A stretch of 19,002 bases of DNA from Ruminococcaceae bacterium UBA1448 (lineage in GTDB: Bacteria; Bacillota; Clostridia; Oscillospirales; Ruminococcaceae), in assembly GCA_002329405.1 (NCBI GenBank), contig DCTE01000109.1, positions 9,185 to 28,186 of the forward strand, written 5' to 3'. The notes beneath the pieces were generated by a model. The model saw only the letters and a list, made by a program, of their open reading frames with translations, was not told the origin of the DNA and made no database searches. This document shows, one piece after another, positions 1-6,410 of the stretch; within the stretch, counting starts at the first letter, position 1; every line of letters begins with the position of its first letter. Both the position numbers and the translations under genes were made by a program.

Positions 1-1
1 C

Positions 2-604
2 AAGGCCATGTTCGACGGTTCCTCGGATTCTCCGTCCATTGACACGGCCAGCAAGCTTCCAAGGCTTCTGGACGGCGTATTTCCGGTAGGTTCCTTCTGG
101 AACAACGTGTTGAATACGTATTCAGCGGCTTATCTGGCCTTTATTGCAGTGATCGTCGTCTGGTTTGTCTTTTATAAAACAAGATTCGGAATGCGGCTGC
201 GGGCGGTAGGAGAACACCCGGAGGCCTGCGCCACCCTTGGAATCAATGTTTTCAGAATCCGTTATATCTGCGTGATTCTTTCAGGATTCCTGGCAGGTCT
301 GGGAGGCGCTTACGTTACGCTGGCTACGGTCAGCCAGTTCCGTCCGGCGATCATTGTGGGGCAGGGCTTTATTGCCATAGCTGCCGTTATTTTCGGTAAG
401 TTCACCCCTCATGGAGCCATGCTTGCCTGTCTTCTGTTCGGGCTGTGTACCGGTCTTCGGACCATCGCCAGCCAGGGAAACTGGATTTCTCCGAACCTGA
501 TATCCATGATTCCCTATGTGGTCACAGTCATCACCCTGGTGCTTTTCGTAGGCCATGCCAGAGTGCCTGCAGCCAACGGCAAGCCCTTTGAGAGATCAAA
601 ATAG
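2..604 (+). CDS. ABC transporter permease, nucleoside/BMP type (partial, 5' end outside window)
   Basis: This is the C-terminal ~200 residues of a multi-spanning inner-membrane permease of the BPD_transp_2 family, closest in appearance to the NupQ/YufQ permeases that work with BMP-family lipoproteins in nucleoside uptake. The reading frame is open to the left edge, so the ATG at 8 is probably internal. Visible features are a membrane segment around residues 40-56, the cytoplasmic loop with TRFGMRLRAVGEHPEAC that is typical of this family and contacts the ATPase, and further hydrophobic segments over the last 110 residues. The C-terminus is short and polar (PFERSK), which suits a complete 3' end. 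Its partner ATPase, second permease and binding protein would lie to the left. A strong terminator follows 34 bp after the stop. The family is clear; the substrate (nucleoside versus another small ligand) is inferred. Confidence 0.85.
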   Translation, partial: KAMFDGSSDSPSIDTASKLPRLLDGVFPVGSFWNNVLNTYSAAYLAFIAVIVVWFVFYKTRFGMRLRAVGEHPEACATLGINVFRIRYICVILSGFLAGLGGAYVTLATVSQFRPAIIVGQGFIAIAAVIFGKFTPHGAMLACLLFGLCTGLRTIASQGNWISPNLISMIPYVVTVITLVLFVGHARVPAANGKPFERSK

Positions 605-632
605 CAGAGGGCTGCGGTATATTTTTCCACAT

Positions 633-660
633 AAAAAACCTCCCTTGCGGGAGGCTTTTT
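633..660. terminator. Bidirectional Rho-independent terminator between convergent genes
   Basis: A 6-bp G+C-rich stem (cctccc at 639-644 with gggagg at 649-654, loop ttgc) has six A on its left and five T on its right. It can therefore end transcription of the + strand permease gene and of the minus strand ftsH-like gene, whose stop codon is at 666. Confidence 0.85.
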
Positions 661-665
661 ATGTT

Positions 666-2483
666 TTACCGTTTCAGGATATTCATAAATTCTTCTCCGG
701 TGATGGTTTCCTTTTCATACAGATACTGAGCCAGCTCATCCAGCTTATTCCGGTTCTCTAATAAGATGGCGGCAGCCTTCGCGTGCTGCTTCTTTACAAG
801 GGCCATTACCTGTTTGTCAATCTCTGTCTGTGTCTCCGCGGAGCAGGCCAGGGAGGTATCCCCGCCCAGATACTGGTTATTTACCGTCTCCAGGGCAACC
901 ATATCGAAGTCCTTGCTCATTCCGTACCGGGTAATCATGGCTCTGGCCAATTTCGTGGCCTGCTCAATATCATTGGAGGCGCCGGTGGAGGCAGAAGCGA
1001 AAATCAGCTCCTCAGCAGCCCGCCCTCCCGTAAGCGTGGCAATTTTGTTTTCCAGTTCCTCCTGACTCATAAGATAGTGATTCCCTTCCTCCACCTGCAT
1101 GGTATAGCCGAGAGCGCCGGAGGTACGGGGGACAATGGTAATTTTCTGAACAGGAGCTGAATGGGTCTGCTTGGCCGCCACCAGGGCATGGCCCACTTCG
1201 TGGTAGGCGACGATTTTCTTCTCCTGGTCAGTCAAAATGGCTTTTTTCTTCTGATAGCCCGCGATTACCACCTCGATGCTTTCCTCCAGATCCGCCTGGG
1301 TAACGCGGCTTCGGGAACTGCGCACTGCCCGGAGCGCGGCCTCATTGATGATATTGGCAAGCTCGGCGCCGGAGGCACCGGAGGCCATGCGGGCGACTTT
1401 TTCAAAATCAACATTCTGATCCAGCTTTATTTTCTTTGCGTGAACCTTCAGGATCTCTTCCCTGCCCTTCAAATCAGGAAGCTCCACCGGCACACGGCGG
1501 TCAAACCGGCCAGGTCTGGTCAGGGCTGGGTCAAGGGTTTCCGGCCGGTTTGTGGCTGCCAGAATAATAACACCAGTGTTTTCTTCAAAGCCGTCCATCT
1601 CGGTCAGAAGCTGATTCAGGGTCTGCTCCCTCTCATCGTTCCCGCCGATGCGGCCGTCTCTCTTCTGGCCAATGGCATCAATCTCATCGATAAACACGAT
1701 ACAGGGAGCTTTTTCCTTAGCCTGCCTGAAGAGATCACGAACCTTGGAGGCGCCCATGCCCACGAACATTTCGACAAACTCAGAACCGGACATGGAGAAG
1801 AAGGGAACGTTTGCTTCTCCAGCGACGGCCTTTGCCAGCATGGTTTTACCGGTTCCGGGAGGGCCTACCAGAAGGATGCCTTTCGGCATGGAGGCTCCTA
1901 TATCCCGGTATTTTCCGGGGTTGTGGAGGTAATCCACGATTTCTGAAAGGTTTTCTTTTGCCTCGTCCTCCCCGGCCACATCCTCGAACTTAATGCCCTC
2001 CGAGGATTTTACATACACCTTGGCGTTGCTTTTTCCCATGCCAAACATCATTGCGTTAGGGCCGCCGGCATTTTTCATCAGCTTCCGGGAGATATACTGC
2101 CCGATGGCCACAAAGATTATAATAGGAAGAATCCAGCTCAGCAGAAAGGAGAAGAGGGGATCTGTCTGCTGTATGATTTCGCCGGAAAAGGAGGCGCCGG
2201 CATCGTAAAGACGCTGGGTAAGATCCAGATCCGGCATCATGCCGGTCCGGTAGACCGTGGTACGGTCCTTATCGGTAAACAGAATCTGGTTCTCCTGCTC
2301 CTGAACCTCCACCTGCCCGATGTTCTTCTCCTCGATCATGCTCATAAAGGTTCCGTAATCGACCTCCTGAATCTGGCGTCTTGCTATCCAGGGCATGGCG
2401 AGGAAATTAAAGAGGAACAGGATTAGAACAACGACTACGTAATAAAAAATCAATGGCTTTTTTGGCTTTTTCACTTCCTGCAT
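666..2483 (-). CDS. ftsH: FtsH-type ATP-dependent zinc metalloprotease
   Basis: A 605-residue membrane-anchored AAA+ protease that would unfold and degrade membrane and regulatory proteins as a hexamer. There are two N-terminal membrane segments (residues ~12-33 and ~110-130) flanking a short extracytoplasmic domain. The AAA module has Walker A GPPGTGKT (207-214), pore motif FVG (240-242), Walker B IVFIDE (262-267) and second-region-of-homology arginines R326 and R329. The peptidase has HEVGH (428-432), with valine where alanine is usual, and third zinc ligand D505 in GASNDIEQAT. It is near the short end of the family. The start is supported by the ribosome binding site AAAGGAG and lies 2 nt after the stop of the upstream small gene, so the two are probably co-translated. 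Clostridia often carry more than one FtsH; this could be an accessory copy rather than the housekeeping one, which cannot be decided from this window. Confidence 0.95.
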   Translation of the reverse strand: MQEVKKPKKPLIFYYVVVVLILFLFNFLAMPWIARRQIQEVDYGTFMSMIEEKNIGQVEVQEQENQILFTDKDRTTVYRTGMMPDLDLTQRLYDAGASFSGEIIQQTDPLFSFLLSWILPIIIFVAIGQYISRKLMKNAGGPNAMMFGMGKSNAKVYVKSSEGIKFEDVAGEDEAKENLSEIVDYLHNPGKYRDIGASMPKGILLVGPPGTGKTMLAKAVAGEANVPFFSMSGSEFVEMFVGMGASKVRDLFRQAKEKAPCIVFIDEIDAIGQKRDGRIGGNDEREQTLNQLLTEMDGFEENTGVIILAATNRPETLDPALTRPGRFDRRVPVELPDLKGREEILKVHAKKIKLDQNVDFEKVARMASGASGAELANIINEAALRAVRSSRSRVTQADLEESIEVVIAGYQKKKAILTDQEKKIVAYHEVGHALVAAKQTHSAPVQKITIVPRTSGALGYTMQVEEGNHYLMSQEELENKIATLTGGRAAEELIFASASTGASNDIEQATKLARAMITRYGMSKDFDMVALETVNNQYLGGDTSLACSAETQTEIDKQVMALVKKQHAKAAAILLENRNKLDELAQYLYEKETITGEEFMNILKR

Positions 2484-2485
2484 CT

Positions 2486-2932
2486 TCAGTCTGCTCCTTT
2501 CCGTTGTTCATCCGCACTGAGCTGTACATCCATTGCCGACAGGGCTGCAATCAGTGCGTACTGCATCGTCTGCATCGCGTAATCCATCGCATATTCCGCG
2601 TAAAGGGTTACTGCCTCTGCCTGATCATCCGGTTGTCTATTCACTTCCCCGTTCATACATTTTTCCAGCATTTCTTTGGACATTTTTTCCATCGCCTGAC
2701 TGTATTCCAGCTGGACACGGGCAAGTGCTGCCACGGCTGGTGAACGGCTTCCTTGTACACTCTGTTCAAGCGCGGCGGTATGGGTATGGTATTCACTCTT
2801 TGCATTTTTCAGTTCATCGCAGATGACCTGATGATCTTCCTGTCCGCAAATCCGTATCCGGCTCTGGATTTTGCTGTACTGCTGTTCCATCTCATACAAC
2901 TTGACTGCGAAAAGTTCCTGATTCAAATTCAT
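2486..2932 (-). CDS. Uncharacterised small helical protein co-transcribed with ftsH
   Basis: I do not recognise this 148-residue protein. It is polar and looks almost entirely alpha-helical, with Gln/Glu/Ala-rich stretches suggesting coiled coils (residues ~5-40 and ~55-90) and a C-terminal amphipathic Ala/Met/Tyr-rich helix (residues ~105-135). There is no signal peptide or clear membrane segment, and no enzyme motif. The start chosen (ATG at 2932) has AAAGGAG 13 nt upstream, a long spacing. The alternatives, ATG at 2956 and TTG at 3022, have no ribosome binding site, and TTG lies upstream of the likely promoter. Its stop is 2 nt before the FtsH start and the FtsH ribosome binding site lies inside its 3' end, so it may be a partner, adaptor or substrate of that protease. 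This role is inference from position only. Confidence 0.7.
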   Translation of the reverse strand: MNLNQELFAVKLYEMEQQYSKIQSRIRICGQEDHQVICDELKNAKSEYHTHTAALEQSVQGSRSPAVAALARVQLEYSQAMEKMSKEMLEKCMNGEVNRQPDDQAEAVTLYAEYAMDYAMQTMQYALIAALSAMDVQLSADEQRKGAD

Positions 2933-3008
2933 CAGCCGTCGCACGCTCCTTTCCATAACAATCGGCTGACTGTTTATTCCAGTTTTCCAGCCACCCTCTT
3001 TACTTATA

Positions 3009-3017
3009 TTTATACCA
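3009..3017 (-). promoter_or_regulatory. Candidate extended -10 promoter for the small gene-ftsH pair
   Basis: On the minus strand the sequence TGGTATAAA matches an extended -10 element (TGn then TATAAA), although the -35 region at the expected distance is poor. Transcription would start near 3002 and leave a leader of about 70 nt before the ATG at 2932. This argues against the in-frame TTG at 3022 as the start codon. Confidence 0.4.
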
Positions 3018-3081
3018 TCCAATCACGTCCGGCACCACTCGCAAAATATTGATTGTGTCCTTATAAAACCGCCAAAATGTC

Positions 3082-3121
3082 AAAAAGCCTTACAGATTTC
3101 GGATTCTGTAAGGCGATTTTT
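3082..3121. terminator. Second, bidirectional terminator at the end of the LRR-kinase cassette
   Basis: A 9-bp perfect stem, gccttacag (3087-3095) with ctgtaaggc (3106-3114), is flanked by five A on the left and a T tract on the right. Read on the minus strand it ends in TTTTTG. It lies just downstream of another minus strand terminator and upstream of the small gene-ftsH promoter, so it isolates the two minus strand units. Confidence 0.8.
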
Positions 3122-3134
3122 CTTTTTGGCAAAT

Positions 3135-3165
3135 CAAAAACGGCTATGCAGTTTTGCATCGCCGT
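3135..3165 (-). terminator. First Rho-independent terminator after the TetR-type gene
   Basis: On the minus strand an 11-bp stem with one mismatch (arms 3140-3150 and 3155-3165, loop of four) is followed by TTTTTGATTTG. It starts about 20 nt after the stop codon at 3187. Together with the hairpin at 3087-3114 it gives tandem termination of the cassette. Confidence 0.75.
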
Positions 3166-3186
3166 CAGGTTTCACAATCCGTTTCG

Positions 3187-3732
3187 TTATGATTTTATCC
3201 ATCCGGTCAGTGACCCGGACAAAATGGCCTCCAGCTGGCCGGCCAATCGTTCCTGATCAAGATTTTTCCTGCCGCCAAAAGCAAGCAGCACCCCGACCAG
3301 TCCACAGACACTGTACTGAAGCAAAATCTCCCGGTCAATTGCATTCATCGCAACCTCCGGCCCCTGTTGGTCCGCCAGCTGGGTCAGGTAACTTCCAATC
3401 GAATCGACCAGCAGCTGCTCTATCTGAGCGCGCCGCTGAGAACCCATCAGTTTTTGCAGCAGCGGAAACTGTTCAACCGTATAGCAAATAAAAATTTCCA
3501 GTACCGCCCGCAGATTTCCCGCCCGGCGGCTTTTCTCCACCAGCTGCTGGGTCTGCTGCCGAACCGACCACTCAAGTACGTCCATGATGTCCTGAAAATG
3601 ATAATAAAACGTCTGACGCGAGATATGGCATGCCTCGATCAGCGACTTGACGGTAATTTTGTCCACATCTTCATGCTTTACCTTATCCATATAGGCCTGT
3701 GCAATCAGCATCTTCATATCAACAGGCATCAT
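3187..3732 (-). CDS. TetR/AcrR-type transcriptional regulator
   Basis: A 181-residue protein with the usual TetR layout. The N-terminal three-helix DNA-binding domain covers residues ~8-52, with the helix-turn-helix at 26-48 (ITVKSLIEACHISRQTFYYHF, the YYHF being a hallmark). The remaining ~130 residues form a helical ligand-binding and dimerisation domain without a recognisable ligand signature. It most resembles DhaS-like TetR proteins, judged by eye. The start is the first of two consecutive ATG codons and is preceded by GAAAGGTG at good spacing. It is the last gene of the cassette, 28 nt after the kinase stop, and is followed by two terminators. It could autoregulate the cassette; no obvious palindromic operator was found at the cassette promoter. 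Confidence 0.88.
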   Translation of the reverse strand: MMPVDMKMLIAQAYMDKVKHEDVDKITVKSLIEACHISRQTFYYHFQDIMDVLEWSVRQQTQQLVEKSRRAGNLRAVLEIFICYTVEQFPLLQKLMGSQRRAQIEQLLVDSIGSYLTQLADQQGPEVAMNAIDREILLQYSVCGLVGVLLAFGGRKNLDQERLAGQLEAILSGSLTGWIKS

Positions 3733-3760
3733 ATCTCACACCTTTCAGACTCCTGTTTTC

Positions 3761-4501
3761 TCACAGTCTCCACAATGCGTTTTTCAGCTGACTCGCAGAA
3801 GGATACCGTTCATCCGCATTGATACGGATGCACCGCCGGATAATCCGCCCCATCCTTCCTCCGCAGATCAACTGGGAGGGATGCCGGCCGGTCATCAGGA
3901 TGTTCAGCAAGATTCCCAGTGCGTAAATATCCGTCCGCTCATCTGTCTGCGTCACGCCAAACTGTTCGGGTGCCGCATAAGGGGCAGTCCCCAGACAGAC
4001 AGTGTCGCAGTTTTCGGCGCCGATTCCCTTCTTACAGCGGGCAGCTGTAAAATCAAGCAGCCTCACCCTGTCGTTCCCATCTTCAACCATGATATTTTCC
4101 GGTTTAATATCCCGGTGGATAATCCCCAGCCGGTGCAGACAGTACACTGCGTCGCAAAGGCTCAGACCAATCTGGCGCACCCGCTGCTGTTTTCCAATCA
4201 GATCATCCGCCAGCCCGGACAGCAATTGCCCGGGGATATACTCCTCCAGTATCAGCAGTTTTCCGTCCTCTTCCACCACCTCATAAATCTGCGGCAGATT
4301 CGGGTGCACCACTCCCAACAGCCGCTGATACACCTCTTGTGAAGCAACGCACCGGCGCAGAATCAGACTGCTGCCCAGCTGCTTATGCTGCCAGAGGGAT
4401 ACCTCTCCCGCAGGTTTCTCCGAGAGAATCTGCCGCAGGACGTACTCCTGCATCAGACACTTTTCAATCCAGCCGGCATGGTTGTCTGTTGTTCCACTCA
4501 T
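3761..4501 (-). CDS. Small Hanks-type Ser/Thr protein kinase with altered active-site residues
   Basis: A 246-residue soluble kinase-fold protein with little besides the kinase domain: no PASTA repeats and no membrane segment. The catalytic loop HRDIKPEN is intact (129-136; D131, N136), as are the APE motif (177-179), the subdomain IX motif DIYALG (191-196) and the subdomain XI region with E231-R232. The metal-binding DFG is DFT (150-152), and the beta-3 lysine position appears to be arginine (LILRR, 46-50). No glycine-rich loop is recognisable near residues 25-40. It may be a weak kinase, one with altered nucleotide binding, or a pseudokinase-like scaffold. Its ATG overlaps the stop of the XRE gene in ATGA, with ribosome binding site AGGGGG, which indicates translational coupling and a probable functional link with that regulator. 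Substrates are unknown. Confidence 0.88.
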   Translation of the reverse strand: MSGTTDNHAGWIEKCLMQEYVLRQILSEKPAGEVSLWQHKQLGSSLILRRCVASQEVYQRLLGVVHPNLPQIYEVVEEDGKLLILEEYIPGQLLSGLADDLIGKQQRVRQIGLSLCDAVYCLHRLGIIHRDIKPENIMVEDGNDRVRLLDFTAARCKKGIGAENCDTVCLGTAPYAAPEQFGVTQTDERTDIYALGILLNILMTGRHPSQLICGGRMGRIIRRCIRINADERYPSASQLKNALWRL

Positions 4502-4926
4502 TTCTGAAGCCCCCTGAGCTGCTGCTGTTCCAGCATTTCTTCCAGTTCCAGCAGCGTTTTATGACGGGATGCCGCAAAGATGATCACACTGTCCCGACGG
4601 TCACGCGGATACAGATCGGGATATCCGGCATACCGGAACAACCTGGAAATCTGCTGTACCTCCATCGACAGTGCAAAACAGATGCGCAGCAGGCTGTCAC
4701 GGGACGGCGTCTTCTGGCCGGAAAAGATCTGATAAACATACACCCGGCTTAACCCTGAACGGACCGCAACCTCTCCCTTTGAAATGCCTGCTTCCCCGAT
4801 CAGTTTTTCAAGCTCCTGCGGAAGGGTCGTCTCAAGCAGCTGGGTGCCATTGTTTTCAAAATAATCTGCCAGCCGTCTGGCCTGCAACAATTCTTCCATC
4901 AAATTCGCGGTCGTCTTTGGCTGCAT
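4498..4926 (-). CDS. XRE-family helix-turn-helix protein
   Basis: A 142-residue DNA-binding protein. A Cro/CI-type helix-turn-helix spans residues ~36-96 (core around GEVAVRSGLSRVYVYQIFSG, 51-70). It is preceded by a 35-residue helical N-terminal extension and followed by a C-terminal tail with LYPRDRRDSVIIFA (105-118) and a Glu/Leu-rich amphipathic helix. The tail is not part of the canonical HTH and may bind the kinase encoded next to it or be its target; this is inference. The start ATG has GAGAGG about 11 nt upstream and sits 21 nt after the LRR gene's stop. Translation is coupled to the kinase gene by a 4-bp ATGA overlap. Confidence 0.88.
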   Translation of the reverse strand: MQPKTTANLMEELLQARRLADYFENNGTQLLETTLPQELEKLIGEAGISKGEVAVRSGLSRVYVYQIFSGQKTPSRDSLLRICFALSMEVQQISRLFRYAGYPDLYPRDRRDSVIIFAASRHKTLLELEEMLEQQQLRGLQK

Positions 4927-4947
4927 ATTACACTCTGCCTCTCTTTA

Positions 4948-6240
4948 TTATGAGTTTATAATCTGACAGGAAATTCTATTTTCCCGGCAGAAATCTTCTA
5001 TCACACTGTTTTCAGGAGTGTAAATGGTCATCTGTGCATACGAATTGAAGAAAGCAAGTGAATCGATCATCGTAATCGTCGACGGAAGATACAGCTCATC
5101 CAGCTTTCTGGTTTCCTTAAAGACAAAGGTTTTAAGGGTCGTAACCCCCTCCGGCACCGTAACACAGGTCAGATGCTGGCTGCCAAGAAATGCGTTGACC
5201 TCGATATCAGTAACTGTATCCGGGATATCAAACCGCTCCCCTGGCTTATTGGGCGGATAAAACAACAGCGTTTGTCCATCGCTGGAAAACATTACACCAT
5301 CCTGTGAAACAAAAAAGGCATTTTCCTTTGCTACCTCAATCTCACGCAGGGAATCACAGTAGCCAAACGGGCAGAAGATATCGGAAACCCCGGCAGGAAC
5401 AGTCACCTTTTCCAGGCTGGAATTGCCTTCAAATGCCCATCCGACCAACATCGTGACGGTATCCGGGATGACAAACTCCGTCTCCTGTTTACCGGCAGGA
5501 TAGCTGTTGAGAACCGTCCTATCACGGTTATACAGCACTCCGTCCTGCACCGTAAAATACGGATTATCCGCAGACAATACATGTTCTTTCAACGACTGGC
5601 ACTTGCTGAACGCCTGCGAATCCACCTGGGACAAGGTGGAAGGCAGTTCAATCTTTTCCAGGCCGGTACAGCCATAAAACGAACTGGTGCCAATGGAAAG
5701 CAGCCCTTCCGGCAAAACCACCTGCTGAATACGGCTATTGTCCATAAAAGCGCGATCCCCGATCTCCTGTACACCTTCCGGGATCTCAACCACCGTATCA
5801 TTACCACTGTATTGTATCAGCACGCCGTCTTCGATCAGAAACCCTTCCTGATCTGCACCGGGCAGCTGCTTGACTGAATCTGCGTCAAACACCCTGCCGC
5901 CGGTATCGGCAGAAACATACTCTCCGATCGTTGTCTTCTCCCCGTCTCCCTGCTGCTCTTCGCCGTCCAAAACAGACGAATCTGCTCCGGTGCTGTCTGA
6001 GGACAACGTTTCCGCCGGCTGCAAAACCTGCTGCTGTGAAAAGGGCCGGACAACTGCCAGCCAGCCGCCCAGCGCAGCTGCCAGAACCAACACGCCCGCA
6101 GCCGACAGAAGGGCCCTTTTTCCGGGACGCCGACTGACCGGAGCCGGCTGCACCACAACCTGCTTTTCCAGGCTTTTCATACAGTACAGACAATAATGAG
6201 ACTGATCTGGAATCTCTTTTCCGCAATGAGGACAACGCAT
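4948..6240 (-). CDS. Zinc-ribbon, single-TM, BspA-type leucine-rich-repeat protein
   Basis: A 430-residue protein in three parts. First is an N-terminal zinc ribbon with CPHC (3-6) and CLYC (17-20). After a basic linker, a single membrane segment covers ~43-64 (ALLSAAGVLVLAAALGGW). Then comes an acidic/Ser-rich spacer (~65-120) and an LRR_5/TpLRR (BspA-like) region to the C-terminus, with repeated units such as IPEGVQEIGDRAFMDNSRIQ and LPEGLLSIGTSSFYGCTGLE. With the zinc ribbon inside and repeats outside, it is a candidate surface receptor, adhesin or sensor. The start at 6240 is preferred to the in-frame ATG at 6261: GAGGG lies 8 nt upstream of 6240, and the promoter -10 ends at 6275, leaving too little leader for 6261. 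It is the first gene of the LRR/XRE/kinase/TetR cassette. Confidence 0.88.
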   Translation of the reverse strand: MRCPHCGKEIPDQSHYCLYCMKSLEKQVVVQPAPVSRRPGKRALLSAAGVLVLAAALGGWLAVVRPFSQQQVLQPAETLSSDSTGADSSVLDGEEQQGDGEKTTIGEYVSADTGGRVFDADSVKQLPGADQEGFLIEDGVLIQYSGNDTVVEIPEGVQEIGDRAFMDNSRIQQVVLPEGLLSIGTSSFYGCTGLEKIELPSTLSQVDSQAFSKCQSLKEHVLSADNPYFTVQDGVLYNRDRTVLNSYPAGKQETEFVIPDTVTMLVGWAFEGNSSLEKVTVPAGVSDIFCPFGYCDSLREIEVAKENAFFVSQDGVMFSSDGQTLLFYPPNKPGERFDIPDTVTDIEVNAFLGSQHLTCVTVPEGVTTLKTFVFKETRKLDELYLPSTITMIDSLAFFNSYAQMTIYTPENSVIEDFCRENRISCQIINS

Positions 6241-6274
6241 ATTTTTTCCCTCACGATTCATTTATAGTAATAAA

Positions 6275-6303
6275 ATTATATCATATATCCACCCATATTT
6301 CAA
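6275..6303 (-). promoter_or_regulatory. SigmaA-type promoter of the LRR/XRE/kinase/TetR cassette
   Basis: On the minus strand TTGAAA (6298-6303), a 17-bp spacer and TATAAT (6275-6280) give a near-consensus vegetative promoter. Predicted transcription start is about 6268, 28 nt before the LRR start codon at 6240. A short inverted repeat, tctgc/gcaga, lies just upstream of the -35 near 6313-6328. Confidence 0.75.
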
Positions 6304-6353
6304 CGAGATTCTCTGCCAGTTCGCAGAAAAATACGAATTTTGCCGGGACAATG

Positions 6354-6395
6354 AAAAGAGCTTCGCACCCTATCCTGAGGTGCTGAAGCTCTTCA
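6354..6395 (-). terminator. Terminator at the end of the Lpl-type sugar operon
   Basis: A long stem with one bulged base (arms 6356-6369 and 6379-6393, aagagcttc-type sequence) follows the stop at 6411 on the minus strand and runs into a short CTTTTCATT tail. The stem is strong and the T tract weak, so termination may be partial. It separates the sugar operon from the promoter of the LRR cassette. Confidence 0.65.
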
Positions 6396-6410
6396 TCTCA
6401 TATAAAACCG

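Noticed and set aside
1161..1946. 261-codon + strand frame inside ftsH
   Set aside because: It lies fully antisense to the AAA domain with all FtsH motifs intact, so it is a coding shadow.
3078..3083. Perfect -35 hexamer TTGACA on the minus strand upstream of the small gene-ftsH pair
   Set aside because: No -10 lies at 16-19 bp; the nearest usable -10 (TATAAA at 3009-3014) is far too distant, so the extended -10 alone was reported.
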